Source of the DNA: Alteromonadaceae bacterium UBA2620
GTDB taxonomy: Bacteria; Pseudomonadota; Gammaproteobacteria; Enterobacterales; Alteromonadaceae
Length of the DNA: 41,829 nt
Direction of reading: 5' to 3'
Assembly: GCA_002339125.1 (NCBI GenBank)
Contig: DDJQ01000057.1
Span: 1-41,829 of the forward strand
Both the position numbers and the translations under genes were made by a program. Every line of letters begins with the position of its first letter. Within the stretch, counting starts at the first letter, position 1. Below are positions 1-7,986 of this stretch, piece by piece. The notes under the pieces are model-generated. The model was given only the letters and a program-made list of their open reading frames with translations. It was not told the DNA's origin and made no database searches.

Positions 1-248
1 CAGTTAATCCGAACATAGCCATATCAATTCCAATTTATCTCGCGCACTAACAATCTAAAGGTTGCTTATTCCAAGCTTCAACAGACGCTTTTGGTACAAA
101 GCAACTGAAGGTTTGTATAGTAAATAATAATATGACTGCCAGAGCTTGCACGGCAAGGGATACAGGGAGTTACCCCAGTATGATAAAAGTTAATATGCGG
201 TTCTTACGGTCACCATCATTTCATCTTTGTACTATTTAGGAATAATAA
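1..248. other. Non-coding left edge
   Basis: This AT-rich stretch has no reading frame that looks like protein on either strand and no tRNA-like fold that I can see. It holds the leader of the PIN-domain gene. An AGGA-type ribosome binding site lies about 9 bases before the ATG at 249. I see no convincing -35/-10 pair. Confidence 0.5.
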
Positions 249-1097
249 ATGCATTACCTTATGCTTGATACTTGTGTATTTCTTGATATATCGACAAGAA
301 AAAATGATTTGCCGATCGTCGCGGCTTTAGAAAGTTTAGTAAATAGTGGTCAAGTAACTCTAGTTATCCCAAGCTTAGTCATTGATGAATATGAGAGAAA
401 TAAAGATGATGTCGCAGATAAGACTAGAAAACGCCTTTCTCAAGAGTTTAAACAAGTAAAGAGCGTAATTAGTGAATTCGGTGGAGATGATAAGGATAAG
501 GCCATTGAAATATTAAATGATGTTAATGCACGCTTACCACTTTTGTCCGAAGCTAATTACGGAACGATTGCTAGAGTTGAAAAGTTAATAAAAGAGTCGG
601 TAATTTATCCTGTCTCAGATACTGCTAAACTTTCATCCGTCCAGAGAGCTTTAGATAAAAAAGCCCCCTTCCATGTAAGTAAGAACTCTGTAGCAGACGC
701 TATAATCATAGAACTTTTCTATGAGTATATTTCTGACAACGATTCAGACGAGAATGTATTTGTTTTCATAACTCATAATCACAGTGATTTTTCTTCAAAG
801 GACCACCGTCAACCACATGAAGATTTCTCAGAAATATTTCAAAAGGATAATATGCATTACTTCAATAATGTTGCTTCTGCAATTTCTCTAATTGATGATG
901 AATTTCTAGAAGCAGTTGAATTTGAATATGACTTCACAGAACAAACACGTGGCCTGAGTGAAATTCTCAATGCTATGGGTAATACCAGTGATCGGGTGTA
1001 TCAGAATTGGGGTGATCGAGAGGCCGGAATTAGTGATCGGGAAATGCCTAATACGCAAGTGGTCTGTCACGCGAAATTTCCATACTCGAGGCTGTAA
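249..1097 (+). CDS. PIN-domain protein (DUF4935-like), possibly with a foreign C-terminal tail
   Basis: This 282-residue protein starts with a PIN-type beta strand carrying an Asp (LMLDTCVFLD, residues 4-13). It continues with the Ile/Val-rich strand and helix ending in 'SLVIDEYERN' that is typical of PIN_4/DUF4935 proteins. Further acidic residues follow (SVADAIIIELF near residue 150, FITHNHSDF near 175). PIN domains are Mg-dependent ribonuclease folds, so RNA cleavage is plausible. No antitoxin gene is adjacent, so a classical toxin-antitoxin pair is not supported. The gene is AT-rich compared with its neighbours and stands alone, which suggests transfer. The last ~30 residues are encoded by GTGATCGGG-type repeats that resemble an insertion-sequence end, so the natural C-terminus may have been replaced. 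The family call is fairly sure; the biological role is unknown. Confidence 0.8.
   Translation: MHYLMLDTCVFLDISTRKNDLPIVAALESLVNSGQVTLVIPSLVIDEYERNKDDVADKTRKRLSQEFKQVKSVISEFGGDDKDKAIEILNDVNARLPLLSEANYGTIARVEKLIKESVIYPVSDTAKLSSVQRALDKKAPFHVSKNSVADAIIIELFYEYISDNDSDENVFVFITHNHSDFSSKDHRQPHEDFSEIFQKDNMHYFNNVASAISLIDDEFLEAVEFEYDFTEQTRGLSEILNAMGNTSDRVYQNWGDREAGISDREMPNTQVVCHAKFPYSRL
988..1050. mobile_element. Possible insertion-sequence end remnant (three direct repeats)
   Basis: Three copies of GTGATCGGG or GTGATCGAG start at 988, 1012 and 1033. They are separated by 24 and 21 bases, and each is followed within a few bases by a GAATT/GGAAT-like word. Multiple short terminal repeats of this style are seen at the ends of IS21-family elements. 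No transposase remains. The repeats lie inside the 3' end of the PIN-domain reading frame. The repeat pattern is seen directly; the IS21-type assignment is from memory and uncertain. Confidence 0.4.
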
Positions 1098-1188
1098 AAT
1101 CTAGTGTGTAAAAGGCTGTTTATATTGGTATAGATGACACAACGGTTGACTAATTACCCCCTTGCCTTAGCCAAATTAAAGAGATAAC

Positions 1189-1227
1189 CCCGCTCGAAAA
1201 TATAGAAAAGACCAACTTACGAGCGGG
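1189..1227. repeat. Inverted repeat, 8-bp arms
   Basis: CCCGCTCG at 1189-1196 pairs perfectly with CGAGCGGG at 1220-1227 around a 23-base AT-rich loop. It lies between the PIN gene and the end of the minus-strand molybdenum hydroxylase gene. No run of T follows on either side, so a standard terminator is doubtful. It could be part of the same mobile-element scar. Confidence 0.4.
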
Positions 1228-1264
1228 CGATACAATTTGAAAACAACAAAAAAGAGCAGAAGTA

Positions 1265-3514
1265 TTAACTCTGTTCTAACTGTTTAATCAAGGGTTGCTC
1301 GTAAAAGCGTTTGCCGGTTTGTTGATACAATGCATTGGTGAGTGCCGCAAAAATTGGTGGAAATGGCGGCTCCCCCAGCCCTGTTGGATCAATATTACTT
1401 TTAACGAAATGCACATCGATTGATGCCGGCGCTTCGTCGATCCGAATCATACGGTATCGGTCAAAGTTCTGTTTGTCAGGCTGCCCATTGGTAAATGTCA
1501 TCTCGCCATACATAGCATTACCTATGCCATCCACAACCGCGCCTTGTACCATATTCGACGCTGCAATGGGGTTCACCACAACCCCGCAATCCAGCGCACT
1601 AAACACCTTGTCCGCTTTCGGCAAGCCATTTTTAACAGTAGTTGTCACCACATGTGCCGCATAAGAGTTATGGCAATAGTAGGCCGCCACGCCTTTATGC
1701 ATACTTGCTGGCATAGTGTCCCAGCCAGACTTTTCTCTAACCAGTTTTAGCACCCCGGCATAACGTGCAGCATCATAATCGTACTTTTCACCTACAGGGT
1801 TGCTCAGGGCTTTTTCGAACAAGGCGATACGAAAATCGATTGGATCGGCACCTGCCAATTCTGCCACTTCATCCAAAAATGTCTGCTCTGAAGCGCCCAT
1901 AAAGTTTGATCTAGGTGCTCTGAATGCACCGGTGGTAATGTTGGATTCAATTGCATCACCTCTGGCTAGATAATTGTCTACGGCGCCTGCCGGAAAACGA
2001 TGTTCATGGATTGAATGTTCCGGTACCCCAACGCCATCTACCTGGTATGCAATTAATCTGTTATTAGCATCCAGCCCGGCTTTAAATCTTACCATGTAAG
2101 TTGGGCGGTAAATGCCATTCGTCATATCGTCTTCGCGGGTGTAAATCAGCTTAACAGGCCGATTAACCTGCGCTGAAATTGCAGCAGCTTCCACCAAATA
2201 ATGTGAATACGCTCGCCGTCCGAAGCCACCACCCATCCGAGTCACTTCGATTCGAACTTTATCCTGAGAAAAGCCAGTACGCTCGGCTACCCATGGACTT
2301 ATCATTCCCGGCGCCTGTAACGGACCAGCGACATGCACGCCGTCTTTTGTCACATGCCCATAAAAGTTCATTGGTTCCATCGTGTTATGCGCCAGATACG
2401 GTGCATAATACGTACGTTCGAGCACTTTAGCTGCATTGGCAAACGCTTTGTCCGGCTCACCATCTGTTCGTAATATCGGTAGTTCAGACTCAAGTAAGGC
2501 TTCCATTTGCTTGCGGTGTTCACTGGTGCTTTCCAGTCCACCAGGCACTGTTATCTCGGTCATTGTACCGAAACGGTTGAGAGGTTCTTTATGGGTCTTG
2601 ATGTCTTCCCATTGAGCCTTTAATGCACGTTTAGCTTTAATTACCGACCAGGTTTTCTCACCAACAATGGCAACTATTTTGGTAAACGCGCTGGTATCAA
2701 AATAGCTTTTCACATAGTCAGGCGTGGTTGATTCAAGAATGAATGCATCGGTGATCCCTGGCATTTCTTTAATGGATGCAAGATCTGCGTCTTTTAACGT
2801 TTTACCAAAGGCTGGGGCGTGCACTAGTCCGGCAATAAGCATGTCTTTGCTTTTATAATCAATACCAAACAATGGCTTACCAGTAACAATCTTGTGGCCT
2901 TCAACGTTCGTTTGTGACTGACCTATTAGGCTGAAATCTGTATTTGCCTTAAGTGTAATGTCTGACGGTAATTGCATTAGTGCGGCGTCTGCAGCTAATT
3001 CACCAAACGTTGCACTATTACCTGTTGCAGTATGTGAGATCACACTGTTTTTAGCCGTTAACTGTGCTGTAGGGACCTGCCATTTTGCGGCCGCCGCCAT
3101 CAGTAACATGTGTTTAGCCCCTGCCCCGGCCATGCGCAAGCTTTGCCAACCGCGTCTGATAGACTGACTCCCACCGGTGAACTGTCGTTCAAACTCATCA
3201 GGTTGATACTCAGCCTGTTTAGCAATGATGTGTGACCAGTCTGCATCCATTTCTTCGGCCAGAATCATCGGCATCGACGTCATTACGTTCTGGCCGAATT
3301 CTGGGTTTGGTACCATCGCCGTAATCGTACCGTCTGGGGCAACATATAAGTAGGAATTAAGTTTAACAGGTGTAGAGTCTTTACTCTCATCCATTGCTGT
3401 AGCCGTTCCCAACCAACTGAAACTGATCATCAGACCACCGGCACTGGCAACCGACGCTTTTAGAAATTGCCTGCGGCCATGCGACGTAACAAACTTTAAA
3501 TGATTAGCAGTCAT
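1265..3514 (-). CDS. Molybdopterin-binding large subunit, isoquinoline 1-oxidoreductase beta (IorB) type
   Basis: This large catalytic subunit of a xanthine-dehydrogenase-family molybdenum hydroxylase is about 749 residues long. The ATG at 3514 is chosen because AAGGAG lies 7 bases before it. A longer frame to 3577 would overlap the small-subunit gene. A twin-arginine signal (RRQFLKASVASAGG) near residue 15 predicts Tat export to the periplasm. Cofactor-binding signatures are visible: GGGFGRRAYSHYLVEAA in the middle and RAPRSNFMGASEQ further on. The C-terminal GLGEPPFPPI contains the conserved catalytic Glu of the family. It follows the 2Fe-2S subunit after a 10-base gap in the same operon, which fits the two-subunit IorAB architecture. 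Substrate cannot be read from sequence; N-heterocycles or aldehydes are typical of the family. Confidence 0.92.
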   Translation of the reverse strand: MTANHLKFVTSHGRRQFLKASVASAGGLMISFSWLGTATAMDESKDSTPVKLNSYLYVAPDGTITAMVPNPEFGQNVMTSMPMILAEEMDADWSHIIAKQAEYQPDEFERQFTGGSQSIRRGWQSLRMAGAGAKHMLLMAAAAKWQVPTAQLTAKNSVISHTATGNSATFGELAADAALMQLPSDITLKANTDFSLIGQSQTNVEGHKIVTGKPLFGIDYKSKDMLIAGLVHAPAFGKTLKDADLASIKEMPGITDAFILESTTPDYVKSYFDTSAFTKIVAIVGEKTWSVIKAKRALKAQWEDIKTHKEPLNRFGTMTEITVPGGLESTSEHRKQMEALLESELPILRTDGEPDKAFANAAKVLERTYYAPYLAHNTMEPMNFYGHVTKDGVHVAGPLQAPGMISPWVAERTGFSQDKVRIEVTRMGGGFGRRAYSHYLVEAAAISAQVNRPVKLIYTREDDMTNGIYRPTYMVRFKAGLDANNRLIAYQVDGVGVPEHSIHEHRFPAGAVDNYLARGDAIESNITTGAFRAPRSNFMGASEQTFLDEVAELAGADPIDFRIALFEKALSNPVGEKYDYDAARYAGVLKLVREKSGWDTMPASMHKGVAAYYCHNSYAAHVVTTTVKNGLPKADKVFSALDCGVVVNPIAASNMVQGAVVDGIGNAMYGEMTFTNGQPDKQNFDRYRMIRIDEAPASIDVHFVKSNIDPTGLGEPPFPPIFAALTNALYQQTGKRFYEQPLIKQLEQS

Positions 3515-3524
3515 ATCGTTCTCC

Positions 3525-3980
3525 TTACGCTTTGGCGACCGATTTAATGGCATTTTTAATCCGAACATAAGTACCACACCGACAAATATTGCCTTTCATA
3601 GCGGCTTCTATCGCAGCATCATCGGGGTTCGGATTTTGTTTTAAAAGGGCTGCAGCGTTCATAATTTGTCCGGTTTGACAATATCCACATTGCGCCACAT
3701 CCTGCTCAATCCAGACTTTTTGCAGGGGATGATCGCCATTTTCTGATAACCCTTCGATAGTGGTTACTTCGTTGCTGCCAATGGCTGATACTGGCAGCGA
3801 ACAGGAACGTACGGCATTGCCATTTAAATGCACAGTGCAGGCACCGCACATGGCAATTCCACATCCAAATTTAGTACCTGGCATGTCTAAATCGTCGCGT
3901 AACACCCACAGTAACGGTGTATCAGCGTCAGCATCAACCTGATGAGATTTTCCATTGATGTTTATATTATAAGTGGGCAT
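3525..3980 (-). CDS. (2Fe-2S)-binding small subunit, IorA type
   Basis: This 151-residue electron-transfer subunit pairs with the downstream molybdopterin subunit. An N-terminal plant-type ferredoxin domain carries C40, C45, C48 and C60 (motif CGIAMCGAC then SC). A C-terminal helical domain carries the second cluster ligands C98, C101, C133 and C135 (CGYC and CRC). It has no signal peptide of its own, so it probably crosses the membrane bound to the Tat-targeted large subunit, as known for related periplasmic hydroxylases. Its ATG directly follows the TGA of the cupin gene with no intervening base, and AGGAG lies just upstream, so translation is probably coupled. Length and motifs match the family fully. 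Confidence 0.95.
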   Translation of the reverse strand: MPTYNININGKSHQVDADADTPLLWVLRDDLDMPGTKFGCGIAMCGACTVHLNGNAVRSCSLPVSAIGSNEVTTIEGLSENGDHPLQKVWIEQDVAQCGYCQTGQIMNAAALLKQNPNPDDAAIEAAMKGNICRCGTYVRIKNAIKSVAKA

Positions 3981-4493
3981 TCAAAACTCCTGTTGGTAAT
4001 ACTGTTCATCACTCACTGGCTCAAACCATTTAACGGTTTCGCCATCAATGAGCCCCTGCACTGCGGTATGGGTTAAAGGTAGTTCATTCGTTGCACCATG
4101 CCAGTGTTTAACGTCAGGCGGGGTCCATACCACATCCCCTGCACTAACCGTTTGCCTGGTTTTACCCCACTGCTGTACCCAGCCCTGTCCAGCGGTGATA
4201 ATCAGGTACTGCCCCGCCGGATGACTGTGCCAATGGGAGCGGCTATGGGGTAAAAACATAACGTCCCCAGCAGTGGCAAAACTACGCTGTGTGCCTTGCA
4301 TACCAAATTTTGGGGTAATAACAACGTTGCCGGTAAATTTATCCGGTGGGCCGGTAATAGCTTTTACCGTATCGCCTTTGATAATCGTCATAGGGTTACT
4401 GTCAGGCTCTGCGGCTCCTGTCAGCGGTATTGCAGATGTCCATAGACAACTCGCAAGCGCCGCTTTTCGTAGTGCGTTGGTTTGCATGATCAT
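3981..4493 (-). CDS. Secreted cupin-domain protein
   Basis: This 170-residue protein has an N-terminal signal-peptide-like segment (KAALASCLWTSAIPLTGAAEP, about residues 9-29). A single cupin barrel follows. Cupin motif 1 is visible as 'HSRSHWHSHPAGQYLIITAG', which supplies His ligands. Motif 2 is 'GDVVWTPPDVKHWHGAT' with the last His. A bound metal is therefore likely. It is the first gene of a three-gene minus-strand operon with the IorA/IorB-type subunits, and the signal peptide places it in the same compartment as the Tat-exported enzyme. Cupins of this kind are often annotated as carboxymuconolactone-decarboxylase-associated or quercetinase-like, but the exact reaction is unknown. Start may be the ATG at 4493 or at 4487; no strong ribosome binding site separates them. 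Confidence 0.88.
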   Translation of the reverse strand: MIMQTNALRKAALASCLWTSAIPLTGAAEPDSNPMTIIKGDTVKAITGPPDKFTGNVVITPKFGMQGTQRSFATAGDVMFLPHSRSHWHSHPAGQYLIITAGQGWVQQWGKTRQTVSAGDVVWTPPDVKHWHGATNELPLTHTAVQGLIDGETVKWFEPVSDEQYYQQEF

Positions 4494-4731
4494 GATTTTA
4501 ATAATTTGTTAAATGCACGGTTCCAGCTTTAACTTTAGCGTAGTTTTTTGCTTCCTTAATATCGTTTTATCGGTAAGGCTTATTATATTTTTTCATTAAT
4601 GAACAAGGACAAACCTTCGCTGGTATCAAACACTTAATAATGATTTTAATTCATTGAGTTATATGAATTATTTTGATTAATGAAATTGCCGTACATGGTT
4701 AATCTGTTAAAGAATTTACTTAACAGGAACG
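4494..4731. promoter_or_regulatory. Divergent promoter region between the cupin operon and the alcohol dehydrogenase
   Basis: This 238-base AT-rich gap separates two divergent transcription units and must hold both promoters. It contains several TTAAT/ATTAAT words and partly symmetric pieces around 4640-4690 (ATTCAT..ATGAAT..ATTAATGAAAT). A LysR-type T-N11-A site is possible, but I cannot fix one. Confidence 0.35.
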
Positions 4732-5781
4732 ATGATGACAGAAAAAGTAAAAGCCATCGCCGCGCTTAATGCCGGCAGTCACCTTGATACAACCACAATT
4801 ACCCGTCGCACACTTAATCCTGACGACGTGCAATTTGATATTTTATATTGTGGAATTTGCCATTCAGATTTACATCAAATGAAGAATGACTTTGGTCATT
4901 CTGTGTATCCAATGGTCCCCGGTCACGAAATTGTCGGAAAAGTCACTGCTGTTGGCAGTGATGTAACGAAATTTTAAGTGGGTGATCTCGCCGCCGTAGG
5001 ATGCATTGTGGATTCATGTGGGCATTGTTCGTCGTGCGAACATTCAATGGAAATGTTTTGTAGTGAAGGAGTCACGTATTCTTTTAACTCACCGGATAAA
5101 CATCTGGGCGGTATGACCTTTGGCGGCTTTTCTAAAAGCTATGTTTGTAAGGAATCGGCAACGCTAAAAATGCCCAAAAATATTGATTTAGCGTCCGCGG
5201 CCCCATTGCTTTGTGCCGGGATTACCGTTTACTCGCCATTAAGACACTGGCAAGCCGGTCCGGGTAAAGTAGTCGGAGTGATCGGTATTGGTGGTCTTGG
5301 TCATATGGCGATTAAGATCGCTAAGGCAATGGGTGCACGAGTGATAGTTTATACCACCTCACCATCAAAAGTAGCCGATGCAAAGCGACTGGGAGCTGAT
5401 GATGCAGTGCTATCCACTGACGAATTTCAAATGGCAAAATATTCGGGCCGCGTAGACTTATTTATCGATACGGTATCGGCTAAACACGATGTAAATGCAT
5501 ATTTAAACCTGTTGGCTATTGATGGCAGCGTGGTGTTAGTGGGTCTACCGAATGAACCGCTGGAAATCGGTGCGTTTAATGTTATCGCTGGGCGGCGTAG
5601 CTTTGCCGGTTCAAATATTGGCGGTATTGCCGAAACTCAGGAAATGCTGTCGTTTTGCGCAGAGCATAATATTACCGCCGACATTGAGTTGATTTCAGCC
5701 GCACAGGTCAATGAAGCTATGGAACGTCTGGAAAATAATGATGTGAAATACCGCTTTGTGATTGATATGAGTACGCTGTAA
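4732..5781 (+). pseudogene. Zinc alcohol dehydrogenase (YahK/cinnamyl-ADH type) interrupted by an in-frame TAA
   Basis: The frame encodes a 348-residue medium-chain NAD(P)-dependent alcohol dehydrogenase if the TAA at 4975-4977 is ignored. The catalytic zinc region (CGICHSDLH, then PGHEIVG) lies before the stop. The structural zinc cysteines (CGHCSSCEHSMEMFC) and the Rossmann motif GIGGLGH lie after it. The stop falls in 'TKF*VGD', where the family has K-V-G-D, so one AAA-to-TAA change explains it. No frameshift is needed, and all other motifs are intact, so the damage is recent or is a sequencing error. A GTG at 4978 could restart translation, giving a 267-residue fragment without the catalytic Cys. 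An AGGA ribosome site precedes the first ATG. It lies upstream of an aldo/keto reductase, but a terminator separates the two. Confidence 0.88.
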
Positions 5782-5791
5782 TACTACTGTT

Positions 5792-5813
5792 AAGCGCCCT
5801 GTCCGGGCGCTTT
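5792..5813 (+). terminator. Rho-independent terminator after the alcohol dehydrogenase
   Basis: A perfect 8-bp stem AAGCGCCC / GGGCGCTT (5792-5799 and 5805-5812) encloses the loop TGTCC. A short T run follows. It sits 11 bases after the stop codon. Confidence 0.75.
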
Positions 5814-5841
5814 CCACATTATTCATAGCCTATTATTGCAT

Positions 5842-5869
5842 TTCATTCATGAAGTCTTTCTTCATTCAT
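5842..5869. promoter_or_regulatory. Repeated TTCATTCAT motif upstream of the aldo/keto reductase
   Basis: TTCATTCAT occurs at 5842-5850 and again at 5861-5869, 19 bases apart, about 100 bases before the reductase start. The same nine bases occur at 13701-13709, just before the esterase start. The repeat is seen directly. A shared regulator is an inference. Confidence 0.35.
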
Positions 5870-5968
5870 CACTAATTTTCAATAAATAGATTAGGCAGAA
5901 TGCTGGTTAGACACCTACGTTTAAATACCAGGCAATAGTAACTTGCCAAATAAAAAAGGAAACTTTTT

Positions 5969-7114
5969 ATGTCTGCCAACGATAAATCAACGCCAATACC
6001 TCATGACAACGCCGGTACTAGTCGCCGGTCTTTTATGCGTAATCTGGCCATAGCCGGTGCCGGGATTGGTGCGGGCTTGGTAAGCCAGTCATCACTGGCT
6101 TCAGGAAGCACTGTTTGCGCAGGCAATGTAGTTAGCGGGCAAAGCCGCAAACTTGGAGATCTAACCGTTTCACCCATTGGACTGGGGTGTATGAGTATGT
6201 CCAGTGGCAGTTACAACCCGCCAAGAAGTGCAAAAGAGATGGTGCCTGTTATCCGTGGCGCAATTGACCGCGGCGTCACATTTTTTGATACCGCTGAAGT
6301 GTATGGCCCATTTACCAACGAACTTATCGTTGGCGAAGCGTTAAAGCCAGTACGCGATCAGGTAGTACTGGCCAGCAAACTGGGCTTTAAATTTGACAAT
6401 GGCCAGCGTGCCGGTCGTGACTCCCGGCCAGTAGCAATACGCAAAGCTGTTGAAGGAATGTTAAAGCGTTTGCAAACTGACCGCATAGACTTGCTCTATT
6501 TGCACCGAGTCGATCCTAACGTGCCGGTTGAAGATGTAGCTGGCACCATGGGAGAGCTTATCAAGGAAGGTAAAGCCCGACATTTTGGTTTGTCAGAGGT
6601 TTCGCCAACTACTTTACGCAAAGCTCACAAGGAATATCCAGTTACAGCGGTACAAAGCGAGTATTCGATTATGGAACGCTCGGTAGAAAACCAGGTACTG
6701 GACACTTGTAAAGCACTGGGCGTTGGTTTTGTGCCTTGGGGCTCTGTATGTCGGGGGTTTTTAGCCGATAAATTTAATGAGTACAGCCGCTTCTCGGACG
6801 ACTCCCGGTTTGCATCAGTGCCTTATTTTACGCCTGAGGCAATTAAAACTAATCTTGTGATCCTTGATCAAATCCGCGTGTGGAGTGACGAGCGCGGTAT
6901 CACTCCTGCACAGTTTTCAATTGCCTGGTTGCTGGCGCAGCACCCTTTTATTGTGCCAATTCCTGGTACCACCAAGCTTCATCACCTTGATGAAGATCTT
7001 GGCGCGTTATCGGTGACATTTTCGGCCAGTGAACTGGCTCATTTTAGAACCGTTATAGAAAACATCGAACTGGCGGGTTTCAGAGCAAAGGATGCGGCAT
7101 TAACCGATAAATAA
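5969..7114 (+). CDS. Tat-exported aldo/keto reductase
   Basis: This 381-residue protein has a Tat signal (RRSFMRNLAIAGAGIGAGL, residues 19-37) before a complete aldo/keto reductase barrel. The catalytic tetrad is visible: Asp in 'TFFDTAE', Tyr in 'VYGPF', Lys in 'ASKLGFKF' and His in 'LYLHRVDP'. The C-terminal cofactor loop 'PIPGTTKLHHLDEDLGA' is typical of AKRs close to the YajO/perakine-reductase type. A Tat leader on a nicotinamide-dependent enzyme is unusual, because NAD(P)H is scarce in the periplasm; such forms do occur annotated in proteobacteria. The ATG follows AAGGAA at good spacing. It is monocistronic, with terminators on both sides. The aldehyde or ketone substrate is unknown. 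Confidence 0.93.
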   Translation: MSANDKSTPIPHDNAGTSRRSFMRNLAIAGAGIGAGLVSQSSLASGSTVCAGNVVSGQSRKLGDLTVSPIGLGCMSMSSGSYNPPRSAKEMVPVIRGAIDRGVTFFDTAEVYGPFTNELIVGEALKPVRDQVVLASKLGFKFDNGQRAGRDSRPVAIRKAVEGMLKRLQTDRIDLLYLHRVDPNVPVEDVAGTMGELIKEGKARHFGLSEVSPTTLRKAHKEYPVTAVQSEYSIMERSVENQVLDTCKALGVGFVPWGSVCRGFLADKFNEYSRFSDDSRFASVPYFTPEAIKTNLVILDQIRVWSDERGITPAQFSIAWLLAQHPFIVPIPGTTKLHHLDEDLGALSVTFSASELAHFRTVIENIELAGFRAKDAALTDK

Positions 7115-7124
7115 CGATAAGCTA

Positions 7125-7154
7125 AACAAGAGGCGCTATGGAGCGCCTCTTGTT
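7125..7154. terminator. Bidirectional terminator between convergent genes
   Basis: A perfect 12-bp stem AACAAGAGGCGC / GCGCCTCTTGTT (7125-7136 and 7143-7154) has a 6-base loop. It lies between the plus-strand reductase and the minus-strand SDR gene. Flanking A/T tracts suit termination in both directions. Confidence 0.8.
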
Positions 7155-7168
7155 AATGTAGAACTTTA

Positions 7169-7984
7169 TTAAACAGAGTCGGCAAAGAAATAAGCCGCTG
7201 TGGTGCCACCATCAATTAAGAAATCACTGCCAGAAATAAAAGCGCCGGCCTCGCCCATGATCAGTTCTGCGAGGGCTGCAACCTCGTCAGCCGTGCCGGC
7301 TCGTTTAGCATTGCTCGATTCAATCATCTTACGATAACCATCGCCTCTGGGGCCGTGTAATTCATCTCGGGCTAAGGGCGTAATAATAATCCCCGGGCTA
7401 ATGGCATTAACCCGGGCTCCTCTGTGCCCCCACTTTACCGATTCAGCCTTTACGCGTAATACATTAGCGCGTTTAGACATTTGATAGGCTAACAACGGAT
7501 CGCTAATCCCCCCAAGCATATCAAGAGCTAATAATTCATTGGTTGGGGTTATCGCTAATAACTTGTCCTGCTCTGTCGTGAGTGCAGGCATCCGGTGACC
7601 CGATTGCGAGGCAATAACAATACCGCTACCACCTTCATCGATAATATTACCAAACACCTCTAACACCAGGGCTGTGCCATACAAATCCACATTCAGTATG
7701 GTTTGAGGAGGAGCCTGACTAGGCGATACGCCGGCCGCATGAATAACCCGGTCAACGGTGCCCAGTGACGAGGCGAGTTCAGCTAACAGTATCACTGAGT
7801 TTTTATCGGCCACGTCTACAGTGGTATCGGTAACGTTAAAACCGGCGTCTCGGAGTAATTCTGCTTTTTCATGCGCTGTCCTGGCTTTCAGATCAGCCAG
7901 GACAATATGCCGGCCACTACTTACCCGTCTGGCACAGGCAATACCAATGGCGCCAGCACCAATGACTACAGTTACCTTTTGCAT
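7169..7984 (-). CDS. SDR-family oxidoreductase
   Basis: This 271-residue short-chain dehydrogenase/reductase has the NAD(P)-binding motif GAGAIGIA at residues 9-16. Active-site Tyr and Lys are in 'AYQMSKRANVLR', and the family C-terminal segment 'GAFISGSDFLIDGG' is present. The middle catalytic Ser is visible in the 'VIASQSGHR' strand. The substrate is not predictable; many close relatives are annotated only as SDR oxidoreductase. It is the last gene of a minus-strand operon (RND permease, adaptor, LysR, SDR) and starts 2 bases after the LysR stop codon. That spacing suggests the regulator and the enzyme are made together. It converges with the aldo/keto reductase across a shared terminator. 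Confidence 0.92.
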   Translation of the reverse strand: MQKVTVVIGAGAIGIACARRVSSGRHIVLADLKARTAHEKAELLRDAGFNVTDTTVDVADKNSVILLAELASSLGTVDRVIHAAGVSPSQAPPQTILNVDLYGTALVLEVFGNIIDEGGSGIVIASQSGHRMPALTTEQDKLLAITPTNELLALDMLGGISDPLLAYQMSKRANVLRVKAESVKWGHRGARVNAISPGIIITPLARDELHGPRGDGYRKMIESSNAKRAGTADEVAALAELIMGEAGAFISGSDFLIDGGTTAAYFFADSV

Positions 7985-7986
7985 GA

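Noticed and set aside
249..1097. PIN gene as half of a toxin-antitoxin pair
   Set aside because: No small antitoxin-like gene precedes or follows it, and the protein is much longer than VapC toxins.
1335..1664. Plus-strand frames opposite the molybdenum hydroxylase gene
   Set aside because: They lie antisense to a well-supported gene, have no family match and arise from its codon bias.
4494..4731. A LysR binding site in the ADH promoter
   Set aside because: Several T-N11-A matches are possible in AT-rich DNA, so none can be preferred without binding data.
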